From an uncultured Alphaproteobacteria bacterium (lineage in GTDB: Bacteria > Pseudomonadota > Alphaproteobacteria > Rickettsiales > UBA1997), in assembly GCA_903937405.1 (NCBI GenBank), contig CAIZZE010000030.1, positions 1 through 57,974 of the forward strand: a DNA stretch of 57,974 nucleotides, read 5' to 3'. The notes under the pieces are model-generated. The model ran no database searches. It saw only the letters and a list, made by a program, of their open reading frames with translations, and had not been told where the DNA came from. Below, piece by piece: positions 38,076-45,755 of this stretch. Both the position numbers and the translations under genes were made by a program. Within the stretch, counting starts at the first letter, position 1, and each line of letters begins with the position of its first letter.

Positions 38076-38609
38076 ATGAAAATTGTAGAGATGTTTAAAG
38101 GCGTTATAGATAAGTTGGAGCCTATGGACGGTTTATTTCCCTCGACTTTTTCTAGGGTTGATCCTGAAAAATTGAAAACAAAATTAAAGTTGAAAGATGA
38201 GGCGGAATCTAGGGGTAAAAATAATCTTCCTTCGGAGATTGCTGATAGCTGGGATGATGTGGAACTTGGAATTATTGCAGTTATTGAGAATGAAAGAGAT
38301 AAGGCTGCTGAAATATATCACGATAATTATCGTTCTTATGAAAATAGGATAAATGGCATGAAGGGTCTTGGTTTCAAAGGGGTATTTGAAGCCATTACCA
38401 ATGCTGCTGAAGCTAATTTAGCAATGTTATTTCATCAAAAGAAGAATGATCTCGACAATGCTAAATCAGAGGTTCTTAAATCGGAAAATGATTTAAATAA
38501 ATTTAAAGAAAATAATGCGCGAGATAGCCAAGCTTCATACCCAAAAAGCAAATTTTTTCAGAAATTTAAAAGAGTTTTATTAATCCATTTATTTTTAGTA
38601 ATCTGGTAA
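38076..38609 (+). CDS. Hypothetical coiled-coil protein, probably truncated at its first membrane segment
   Basis: 177 aa, not recognised. Acidic and lysine-rich, with a predicted coiled coil (residues ~125-160, KKNDLDNAKSEVLKSENDLN). The protein stops immediately after entering a hydrophobic stretch (FKRVLLIHLFLVIW), as though the rest of a membrane domain were missing. Its last 15 bp overlap the convergent HEPN gene. The simplest reading is a gene cut at the junction with the DUF262-HEPN module, leaving a chimeric 3' end. It could also be a complete small membrane-anchored protein. Confidence 0.55.
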   Translation: MKIVEMFKGVIDKLEPMDGLFPSTFSRVDPEKLKTKLKLKDEAESRGKNNLPSEIADSWDDVELGIIAVIENERDKAAEIYHDNYRSYENRINGMKGLGFKGVFEAITNAAEANLAMLFHQKKNDLDNAKSEVLKSENDLNKFKENNARDSQASYPKSKFFQKFKRVLLIHLFLVIW

Positions 38610-39212
38610 CTTAAGGATTTTAATAACATCAATCATAAACTGATATATTGCAATTTCATATTCTTTTAGATCCTGATACTGAAGTTTATTACCAACTTTT
38701 TTTGTATTATCATGAACGTAATAGCATCTACTATCATAAATGTTATTGAATACATCAAAGCTTGAGTATGGCTGGCTTTTGCATGGCTCATATTTCTGAA
38801 ATTCATTTTTAAAATTTACATTAAAAGCACTCAAAAAATTTTCTATATTGTCTTTTGAAGGACTATTCAGAATTTTTTGAATCTTATCTATCTTGCCCCT
38901 TCCTTTTATTAAGAGTTCTAAATTTAATAACTCTTCCTCTTTTAATAACTCTTCCTCTTCTGTTTTATCATTAAGTACTTTTATTAAGTCATTACCACTA
39001 GTTAGATAGATTTTTGATCTATAAGACTGCTTAAGAAATTGATGGATTTGATCCGATATTATAACATGCAGACCAATTAAGAAAATCTCCGATTCCGTAG
39101 ATGGCTCAAAATTTCTTTCAAGAAAAAACCCTTTTTCTTCAGCCAAAAGAAAATGTTTTTTTATATAAGATTTTGCATTTTGTGCAATGTCGGAAAAATT
39201 CGGGTTATTCAT
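38595..39212 (-). CDS. HEPN-domain protein (probable RNase partner of DUF262 gene)
   Basis: 205 aa, helical. Near the C-terminus, FNNIYDSRCYYVHDNTKK carries R162-x4-H167, the Rx4-6H catalytic pattern of HEPN ribonucleases. HEPN toxins of the MAE_28990/RiboL-PSP kind often accompany DUF262 genes (family knowledge). The middle holds a perfect 18-bp tandem duplication (38923-38940 and 38941-38958) encoding two EEELL units. It lies 8 bp downstream of the DUF262 gene on the same strand, so the two are almost certainly cotranslated. The cleaved RNA is unknown. Classification as HEPN is by motif and context only. Confidence 0.65.
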   Translation of the reverse strand: MNNPNFSDIAQNAKSYIKKHFLLAEEKGFFLERNFEPSTESEIFLIGLHVIISDQIHQFLKQSYRSKIYLTSGNDLIKVLNDKTEEEELLKEEELLNLELLIKGRGKIDKIQKILNSPSKDNIENFLSAFNVNFKNEFQKYEPCKSQPYSSFDVFNNIYDSRCYYVHDNTKKVGNKLQYQDLKEYEIAIYQFMIDVIKILKLPDY

Positions 39213-39220
39213 GAAATAGG

Positions 39221-40348
39221 CTAAGTATTTTTGAACAATTTCTCATAAACAAAGCCCACTCTTCCTTCTATTGAGCTTCTTCCGCCTGTTCCTCCTGCAC
39301 TGGTTAGCCTTGAAAATTCAGTGTGGCTCTTTGGGTAAATATCCTGATCAAGAGCTTGCTTTACTTTATTAGTAGGGACCTCATTTTTATTCACTATTCC
39401 TTTTAATATAGCGCTAAAAATACTTTCGAATCTTACGGATTTTTTGTAATCCAGAACTATTTCATTCTCTATTATAAATTTGCAAGCTCTAACAAAAGTA
39501 TCTTTGAATCGATTTATATCAGCATGCTCTTTTTCAAAATTATCATTATAATACCTAATAAAATCATTTATTGTATTGGTCATGCTGCCAGAAAAGTCGT
39601 CCATATAAAAAACAATCACCAAGCACCTTAAAATCATTTCAACATCCAAATACCTAGCTTGAGCTCTGTCTTGGCCATAAACTTTTCTCCATTCTTCTTC
39701 TTCATTTAGAGTTTTTTTAACAAAATCATTAAATTCTCCACGAAAAACGCAGTTTCGTATTTCTTGTTTATTCAAGACGACCGCAGACTGATTTAATATC
39801 TTAAAAATTTCGTATTGCCCATCCATTGCATCATTTGGACTAGTTTGTTTTATTAGAATAACCGTAATAATTTTATCATCAAAACCATCAATATCCCTGA
39901 AGAGCTTATCACTACCATCTATCTCAACAGAGAATTTACCATCAACGAAATCTTTTATTGCTGTAATTCTCTGCAAACCATCGATTACTATGTAACGTCC
40001 AGAATCGACTTCAAATAAATAGATTGGAGGAACTGGTATACCACGATAAAATGATATAATTAGATTCTGCTTCCTAGTTTCTTTCCAGGCTGTAGGAAGT
40101 CTCTGGAAGTCTGGATCAATCTGTATCTTTTGTTTGTTGATTCGTTCCAGTAAAAATCCCAAAGTCCATTGAACATGCTGAGATTCAAACTCATACTTTG
40201 TTATGTTCGTTAGCTCCTCAATACTTTCATCAGAAGTTTCATCAATTTCATTATTGTTAATTTGTTCTTTTAATTTCATTGGATTGCGTACTTTCTCAGA
40301 ATGAAAATTATTCATAAAGTTTTTTTGTTTAAAATTTTTGTTTCTCAT
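39221..40348 (-). CDS. DUF262 (ParB/GmrS-N-like) domain protein
   Basis: 375 aa. The DUF262 signature is clear: IDPDFQRLPTAW (residues ~77-88), then VIDGLQRITAI with D123-G-x-Q-R127, and FKILNQSAVVLNKQEIRNC. DUF262 has a ParB-like fold; in GmrSD and BrxU the DGQQR motif binds and hydrolyses NTPs to drive cleavage of modified phage DNA (established). The GmrD HNH half (DUF1524) is absent; a HEPN gene is beside it instead. Two starts are possible (40348 or 40315). The C-terminus has a Gly/Ser-rich GGTGGRSSIEGRVGFVYEKL, a typical end. Confidence 0.88.
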   Translation of the reverse strand: MRNKNFKQKNFMNNFHSEKVRNPMKLKEQINNNEIDETSDESIEELTNITKYEFESQHVQWTLGFLLERINKQKIQIDPDFQRLPTAWKETRKQNLIISFYRGIPVPPIYLFEVDSGRYIVIDGLQRITAIKDFVDGKFSVEIDGSDKLFRDIDGFDDKIITVILIKQTSPNDAMDGQYEIFKILNQSAVVLNKQEIRNCVFRGEFNDFVKKTLNEEEEWRKVYGQDRAQARYLDVEMILRCLVIVFYMDDFSGSMTNTINDFIRYYNDNFEKEHADINRFKDTFVRACKFIIENEIVLDYKKSVRFESIFSAILKGIVNKNEVPTNKVKQALDQDIYPKSHTEFSRLTSAGGTGGRSSIEGRVGFVYEKLFKNT

Positions 40349-40484
40349 ACTATTTTTTGGCTGATAAGAACTATAGGATTATCCATATTGATCACAAAAA
40401 CAACTTACAAAACATTTTTCAGAAGATTTAAGTGAGTCAATAAAATCTAATATAAAATGCGTTATATTTTGAAACAAAATTAAA

Positions 40485-40709
40485 ATGCAGATAATTTTGA
40501 AAGAAGAATTAACAAATTTGCGAGTAAATTTTCACCTAAGATTATCTAAAAAAAGAGATATTAGTGTTGATAAAGAAGAGGTGGCGCACCTAATTCATAA
40601 AATGAATATGAGCGATGAAGAAGTGCAAAATAATATAGTGAAATTGAGTAGTTTTAAAAGATGGTTAAGAATTATGAAGTCATCTTTTATCGATAGAAAA
40701 TCGTTATAA
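40485..40709 (+). CDS. Hypothetical small charged protein
   Basis: 74 aa, helical and basic, with no membrane segment or known domain. It runs divergently from the DUF262 gene, 136 bp away, and 48 bp upstream of the SNase gene. The coding quality is plausible, but the ribosome-binding site is weak. It might be a regulator or antitoxin-like partner of the neighbouring module; there is no direct support for this. Confidence 0.4.
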   Translation: MQIILKEELTNLRVNFHLRLSKKRDISVDKEEVAHLIHKMNMSDEEVQNNIVKLSSFKRWLRIMKSSFIDRKSL

Positions 40710-40757
40710 ATTTCGTAAGTTTAAAAATAAGCAAAACTACTTCTTTCTTTTGGTTCT

Positions 40758-41255
40758 ATGAAAAATACAAAAAAATACGGGATAATTTTATTTGTTGTGG
40801 CTGCATTTATTACGCTTTTTTCATTTTCAAATCATAAACTACCCGATCATTCAAAAAAAGACGAAGCCAGCGCCAGAAAGGTTTATAAATGGAAAATAAT
40901 CCGAGTAGTTGATGGTGATACATTGGAAGTTGAGGAAAATTTTCTTCCTCCAGAATTAAAGTTATTTGTTCGCTTAAAAAACGTGGACACGCCAGAAAAA
41001 TCACCTCGAGCCAAATGCGATGAAGAAGATAAGCTCGCTAAAAAAGCAGCTGAATTCACAAAAAGTGCCGTTGAAGAAGCTATAAAAAACAATCAAGAAA
41101 TTACATTTTCAGAATTAAAGTGGGATAAATATGGCGGCAGGGTTTTATCTGATGTCAAAATAAATAACAGAAGCTTGGCCAAGGACCTAATAAATAATGG
41201 TCTGGGACGTGAATATCATGGCGAGAAAAAGCAAAGCTGGTGTAAAGAAATTTAA
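40758..41255 (+). CDS. Membrane-anchored or exported thermonuclease-like (SNase) protein
   Basis: 165 aa. An N-terminal hydrophobic segment (residues ~8-24) suggests export or a membrane anchor with the nuclease outside the cytoplasm. The SNase domain has RVVDGDTLEVE (acids D52, D54), VRLKNVDTPEK (R72, D77, E80) and YGGRVLSDV (R128), matching the Ca-binding and catalytic Arg/Glu/Arg set. It probably degrades nucleic acid outside the cytoplasm for nutrition or defence. It overlaps convergent comFC by 4 bp. Confidence 0.88.
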   Translation: MKNTKKYGIILFVVAAFITLFSFSNHKLPDHSKKDEASARKVYKWKIIRVVDGDTLEVEENFLPPELKLFVRLKNVDTPEKSPRAKCDEEDKLAKKAAEFTKSAVEEAIKNNQEITFSELKWDKYGGRVLSDVKINNRSLAKDLINNGLGREYHGEKKQSWCKEI

Positions 41256-41980
41256 TTAACATTTCCAAAAATAGTTTTGGCAATCGTCAAAACTTTCACT
41301 TTTTTCGCGCCGTGTTTTTTTAAAATTTTGGCGCAATTTTCAACCGTTGCGCCTGTTGTCATAACGTCATCGACTAATAAAATATTTTTACCTTTTACAA
41401 TTCCAAAATATTTTTCATTGACCGCAAAAACATTTTTCAAATTATTTTCGCGTTCTTTTTTCTTCAAAAAAATCTGCGATTTTGTGTCTTTAATTCTCAC
41501 CATTAAATCAGGGAAAAACTGCATTTTTGGCGTTAATTTCAGCAGATTTCTTGCCAGCAAAACTGCCTGATTAAATTTCCTTTTTCGTAATCGCGAAACA
41601 TGAAGCGGAACTGCAACCATAAGGTCGCAATCCTTAATTTCATTTTTTGATTTATCAAAAATAATCCGCGCAAATTTTTGAGCTAAAAAAGTTTGATCAC
41701 GATATTTCATTGATCCAACAATTTTTTTTAAAATATCATCATAACGAAAAATCGTGATGACGCGATCAAAGGCGGGTTTTTTGGTTAAACATTTGCCACA
41801 AATTAAATTCAAACCTTGAAACTCAAACGGATAAGCGCAAATTATGCATTTAGGTTCGCAGATGAATTGTAATTTCAGCCAGCAACTTTCACAAAATAAG
41901 CCGTCAATACTGATGATTTTTTCGCAGGACAGGCAGTGATTCGGAAAAATAATTTCCGATATTTTTTTTAAAATTTTCAT
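41252..41980 (-). CDS. comFC: ComFC/GntX-family phosphoribosyltransferase-like protein
   Basis: 242 aa from the ATG at 41980 (the frame extends to a TTG at 41998, disfavoured). The N-terminal zinc-ribbon Cys pairs are CLSCEKII...CESC and CIICAYPF...CGKC. The PRPP-binding loop is ILLVDDVMTTGATVENC. In transformable bacteria ComFC is needed for late steps of DNA uptake; in others (GntX) its role is unclear. No other competence gene is in the window, but a PilT-like ATPase is, so a link to DNA uptake is speculative. Confidence 0.9.
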   Translation of the reverse strand: MKILKKISEIIFPNHCLSCEKIISIDGLFCESCWLKLQFICEPKCIICAYPFEFQGLNLICGKCLTKKPAFDRVITIFRYDDILKKIVGSMKYRDQTFLAQKFARIIFDKSKNEIKDCDLMVAVPLHVSRLRKRKFNQAVLLARNLLKLTPKMQFFPDLMVRIKDTKSQIFLKKKERENNLKNVFAVNEKYFGIVKGKNILLVDDVMTTGATVENCAKILKKHGAKKVKVLTIAKTIFGNVN

Positions 41981-41989
41981 TTCGAAGTG

Positions 41990-42739
41990 ATGATTCAAGA
42001 GGTTTTATTCGATCGCGATTTGTTGCGCCAAAATAAGTTGCGCGCGCGCTCGAAGTTTTTAGATCATAATTTTTTACATCATGAAGTTGCAAATAGAATT
42101 GCCGAAAATGTTAAGTTTTTGAATCGCGAATTTAAGGATATTTTAGAAATTGGTGCGATGGATGATTATTTGTCGAAGCTTGTAAATGAAGCTGGTGCGC
42201 CATATAAATTTATGGAAGATTTGGAGGTTTTGCCTTTTGAAAAAGAATCTTTTGATTTGATTTTGAGCAATCTCAATTTTCATTACATAAATCAAATTCC
42301 GCAATTTTTAATAAATGTTAAAGAAGTGTTAAAGCCAGGCGGCGTATTTATCGCCAGCTTTTTTGGTGAAGAAAATTTAAGTGAATTGGCTCACGTTTTA
42401 TACGAAACGGAAAATGAAATTTATAATGGCGTTTCACCAAGAATGCCGCCAACAATTGATGTGAAAACTGCGGCGAGTTTATTGCAAAAAGCTGGTTTTC
42501 AAAATCCGATTTCAGATTTTGCCAAAATTGAGGTGGAATATTCTGATCCGTTAAATCTGTTAAAAGATTTGAAAATGATGGGGCAGGGCAATATTTTGAC
42601 CAAGCGTTCGCGCAAGTTTTTTACGAAGGAATTTTTGCGGAAAATTTCGCAGAACTATAAAAGAATTTATCCATCCGGAATTGCAACTTTCGAAGTTGTG
42701 ACGGTTACGGGGTGGAAGGAAAATCGAGCTAGAATCTAG
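41990..42739 (+). CDS. SAM-dependent methyltransferase, BioC/NDUFAF5-like
   Basis: 249 aa from the ATG at 41990 (a GTG directly precedes it). The N-terminal LFDRDLLRQNKLRAR and FLHHEVANRIAENV match the family whose eukaryotic member NDUFAF5 hydroxylates a complex I subunit. The SAM-binding region is DILEIGAMDDYL; the usual acidic glycine-rich loop (GxGxG) is altered. SFDLILSNLNFHYINQIPQFL corresponds to motif IV. It diverges from comFC, with start codons 9 bp apart, so the promoters must lie in each other's coding regions or be shared. Confidence 0.82.
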   Translation: MIQEVLFDRDLLRQNKLRARSKFLDHNFLHHEVANRIAENVKFLNREFKDILEIGAMDDYLSKLVNEAGAPYKFMEDLEVLPFEKESFDLILSNLNFHYINQIPQFLINVKEVLKPGGVFIASFFGEENLSELAHVLYETENEIYNGVSPRMPPTIDVKTAASLLQKAGFQNPISDFAKIEVEYSDPLNLLKDLKMMGQGNILTKRSRKFFTKEFLRKISQNYKRIYPSGIATFEVVTVTGWKENRARI

Positions 42740-42757
42740 ATATAAACAAATAAAAAA

Positions 42758-44131
42758 ATGACAAAAAAATTACACATCAAAACCTACGGCTGCCAAATGA
42801 ATGTTTATGATTCAGATCGTATGCAAGATTTAATGACCGCGGTTGGCTATGAAACTATCGAAACGCCAGAAGGTGCCGACATGGTTATCATTAATACTTG
42901 TCATATTCGCGAAAAAGCTTCGGAAAAATTATTTTCTGATTTAGGGCGCATTCGTCCGCATAAAGACAAAATGAAAAATGCCGGAAATCAAATGATCGTT
43001 GCGGTTGCTGGTTGCGTGGCTCAAGCCGAAGGTGAAGAAATTTTTAGAAGATCAAATGTAGTTGATATTATCGTGGGGCCGGAAAGCTATCAAAGCTTGC
43101 CAGATCTGGTGGGAAAAGTTATTCGTGACAAGAAAAAACAAATTAATCTCGAATTTACACCTAATGATAAATTTGATATTTTGCCGCAAGCTCAGGCCGG
43201 AACTGGAGCTAGTGCTTTTGTAACGGTTCAGGAAGGTTGTGATAAATTCTGCACTTTTTGCGTTGTGCCTTACACCCGCGGTTCTGAATATTCGCGCGAG
43301 GCGCACAAGATTTATGAAGATGCTTTGAAATTGGCGCAGAAAGGTGTTAAAGAAATTTATTTTTTAGGCCAAAACGTCAATGCTTACCACGGTTTAGATG
43401 AAAATGGTGAAGTTGTAACTTTGGCAAAATTAGTTGAGAAAATTGCAGCAATTCCAGAAATAAAAAGAGTTCGTTACACAACTTCGCATCCGCGCGATAT
43501 GACGGATGACTTGATCGCAGCGCATCGCGATAATGAAAAATTAATGCCATTTTTGCATTTGCCGATTCAGTCTGGTTCGAACAATGTTTTGAAAGGAATG
43601 AACCGCAAACACACGCGTCAGGATTATTTTAAGATTATCGAAAATCTCAGAAAAGAGCGACCAGATATGGGTTTGTCTTCTGATTTTATTGTCGGATTTC
43701 CCGGAGAAACAGATCAGGATTTTGAAGATACTTTAGATTTGGTTGAAAAAATTGGTTTCACCCAATGTTATTCTTTCAAATATTCGCCACGTCCCGGAAC
43801 TCCGGCAGCAGATGCAAAAATTCAAGTTGATGAAAAAGTAAAAGATGAGCGTTTGGCGAGATTACAAAAACTTTTAACGCAGCAACAAACCGAATTTAAC
43901 AAAAAATCGGAAGGGCGGGTGATGAAAGTTTTATTTGAAAAAGAAGCGCCGAAATCTGGTAAAATAAGATCACGTGCAGCGACTCAACTTTGGGGAAAAT
44001 CACCTTATTTACAGTCGGTTATTGTTGACGTTGCAAGTGAAGAAGAGGCGCAAAAATATTTAGGGCAAATTGCTGAAGTTAAAATATTAAAAGCGCGCCC
44101 AAGTAGCTTGGTTGGGGAGTTGGTTTTATAA
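42758..44131 (+). CDS. miaB: tRNA-2-methylthio-N6-dimethylallyladenosine synthase MiaB
   Basis: 457 aa radical-SAM methylthiotransferase that modifies A37 of tRNAs reading UNN codons. The N-terminal auxiliary cluster cysteines are C12 (KTYGCQMN), C48 (NTCHIRE) and C86 (VAGCVAQ). The radical-SAM CxxxCxxC is C161, C165, C168 (GCDKFCTFC). A C-terminal TRAM domain (~395-455) ends with SSLVGEL. It starts 18 bp after the methyltransferase and is likely cotranscribed. Confidence 0.97.
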   Translation: MTKKLHIKTYGCQMNVYDSDRMQDLMTAVGYETIETPEGADMVIINTCHIREKASEKLFSDLGRIRPHKDKMKNAGNQMIVAVAGCVAQAEGEEIFRRSNVVDIIVGPESYQSLPDLVGKVIRDKKKQINLEFTPNDKFDILPQAQAGTGASAFVTVQEGCDKFCTFCVVPYTRGSEYSREAHKIYEDALKLAQKGVKEIYFLGQNVNAYHGLDENGEVVTLAKLVEKIAAIPEIKRVRYTTSHPRDMTDDLIAAHRDNEKLMPFLHLPIQSGSNNVLKGMNRKHTRQDYFKIIENLRKERPDMGLSSDFIVGFPGETDQDFEDTLDLVEKIGFTQCYSFKYSPRPGTPAADAKIQVDEKVKDERLARLQKLLTQQQTEFNKKSEGRVMKVLFEKEAPKSGKIRSRAATQLWGKSPYLQSVIVDVASEEEAQKYLGQIAEVKILKARPSSLVGELVL

Positions 44132-44174
44132 ATTTATTAGTTAATAAGGCGCGAATCTTTTTATCTTGGGTCGA

Positions 44175-44207
44175 AAACGGATTTTAAGCGTACTTTATAA
44201 TCCGTTT
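44175..44207. terminator. Possible hairpin between miaB and the pilus-like operon
   Basis: AAACGGATT (44175-44183) pairs with AATCCGTTT (44199-44207) across a 15-nt loop. It lies between two convergent gene ends but lacks a T-run, so terminator function is uncertain. The rest of this 147-bp gap shows nothing else. Confidence 0.3.
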
Positions 44208-44278
44208 CCTGAAGTTGCTTAAATTAGTAGGAAAGCTGTCTATTCTATGGTTTAGAACTGTCTCGAAGTAATAATTTC

Positions 44279-45064
44279 TTACTGTTGTTCTGTCTTCTTC
44301 GTAGGTTGAGCTGCTGCTTTTCTGCTTTCTTCTTTCTTTTTTAAGATTGCCACTACCGCTTTACCTTCAACGACGCTATTTGCGCTTAAAATAAAAGTCT
44401 GATTTTGCTTTAAATCAAAATTAACTACAATCTTGTTATCTTCATTAACTGCTGGAGCGGGGGCATCAAGTTTGGCTCCGGAAAGAATTTTCCATTTACT
44501 GACGCTAATCGTCCATCTAATAGAAACTTTATCTTTATGAACTGAAGTTACGTAAAGCTCTTTTTCTTTTTTATTGGTTGCAGGGGTAATTTTTTGTTCA
44601 TTAACCCAAACCACCCAATCTTTTGCAGTGAAGTAGATTATTGAAGCTAGGTAAATATAGGATTTTTCATTTTCAGTTTTTTCTTCAGTTTTTTTCTTAT
44701 CAGCCTCAGCTTTCGCCTTGGCTTCCCCCTCATCTTCTCCTGGAGAATAAACCTCGTTACTTTTTAGCGATTCTACAGCGCGTTCGATATTGCTATTTTC
44801 TTCATCATTAAACATCAATGAAGTCATTTTATTTCCTAACAGCATATTAGCTAAACTATTATTGGAAATAATTGTGGTTTTACTTCTCGGAACTGCAACT
44901 TCCGCTGGAGCAGCTTTGCTATTATCAGATTTGGTTGGCGCTATTTTTTCTGGCAAGTTTGCTTCAGAAAAGCTTGGCGCTTCTTGTGCCAAAGCATTAT
45001 TTGCTCCAGTAAAGATTAGCGTAAAAATCAGCAATGAAAAAAATTTACAAAGTTGGTTGTGCAT
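44279..45064 (-). CDS. Secreted PilP/GspC-like pilus assembly protein
   Basis: 261 aa. Signal peptide residues ~1-26 ending NALAQ. A disordered Ala/Lys/Glu-rich linker (~100-135) precedes a small beta domain starting YLASIIYFTAKDWVVWVNEQ, a pattern like the homology region of GspC/PilP that contacts the secretin. It ends Lys/Gln-rich. It is the third gene of a minus-strand operon with PilM/N- and PilO-like genes, overlapping the PilO-like gene by 20 bp. The role as periplasmic link between inner-membrane platform and secretin is inferred; sequence identity is too weak for a firm name. Confidence 0.6.
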   Translation of the reverse strand: MHNQLCKFFSLLIFTLIFTGANNALAQEAPSFSEANLPEKIAPTKSDNSKAAPAEVAVPRSKTTIISNNSLANMLLGNKMTSLMFNDEENSNIERAVESLKSNEVYSPGEDEGEAKAKAEADKKKTEEKTENEKSYIYLASIIYFTAKDWVVWVNEQKITPATNKKEKELYVTSVHKDKVSIRWTISVSKWKILSGAKLDAPAPAVNEDNKIVVNFDLKQNQTFILSANSVVEGKAVVAILKKKEESRKAAAQPTKKTEQQ

Positions 45065-45755
45065 TCGGAGCTACTGAATTTGGTTTAATTTCGCCAGGTT
45101 TGGCAGTTATATCTACGGGTTTTTTAATTTCTGCATCTTTGTTTCTGAAGGCATACCAGACAAAATCAACTTTTCCATTTATCAGTCCCACACCTTTGCC
45201 AGTGCTGATTGCAACCAAGTCGTCAGTACTGTAGCTTTTATCTCCTTTTCTAATTTGTACGCCGGTTACAATGGCATATCCAGGAAGGGAATTTATAAAT
45301 TCTTCAATAAAAGACAAAGCCTTAAGATCATTAACCGCCTGAAAATTTAAACTCCCAGTAGTTGAAACTACAGTAATGGTTGAGCGCTCAAACAAACCTC
45401 CTTTCATAGTTTCGGGCAAGGTAACTTTGATTGTTTGGTTGGTAATTGCATATTTCTCAGCAAGCGCTGCAAGTTTGGCATTAACCTCATCCATCTTGAT
45501 ACCCGCAGTGATTTTTCGGTTATCAGTAAGATTGCTCCATAATTTTTTATATTTTTTAAGTTCAATAGCTTTGCTTTCTAGGTCAGTTGCTTCAGCCCTT
45601 ATTCTAGAAGCTTCGCTGCCTATTGCTTCAATTTTACCCTTTAATGCATCTTGTTGACGGAATGTATAAAAAGCTCCGGCCGCACACATAAGAACTAAAA
45701 CACCAGATATAGAAAAGCTGATAATATTTTTTTTACGCAGAATTAAAATTTTCAT
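45045..45755 (-). CDS. PilO-like inner-membrane protein
   Basis: 236 aa. A short cytoplasmic N-terminus precedes one membrane helix (IISFSISGVLVLMCAAGAFY, residues ~11-30), then a coiled coil (~35-70) and a periplasmic ferredoxin-like region with FIEEFINSLPGYAIVTGVQI. This single-helix plus coiled-coil plus beta-alpha layout is that of PilO/GspM. The C-terminal tail is Pro/Lys-rich. It overlaps its upstream gene by 4 bp (ATGA-type coupling) and its downstream gene by 20 bp, so the three proteins are probably made in fixed ratio. Confidence 0.6.
   Translation of the reverse strand: MKILILRKKNIISFSISGVLVLMCAAGAFYTFRQQDALKGKIEAIGSEASRIRAEATDLESKAIELKKYKKLWSNLTDNRKITAGIKMDEVNAKLAALAEKYAITNQTIKVTLPETMKGGLFERSTITVVSTTGSLNFQAVNDLKALSFIEEFINSLPGYAIVTGVQIRKGDKSYSTDDLVAISTGKGVGLINGKVDFVWYAFRNKDAEIKKPVDITAKPGEIKPNSVAPNAQPTL

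Noticed and set aside
44132-44278. A possible tRNA or small RNA in the miaB–pilus gap
   Set aside because: Only one 9-bp hairpin is present; no cloverleaf or CCA-like end is visible.
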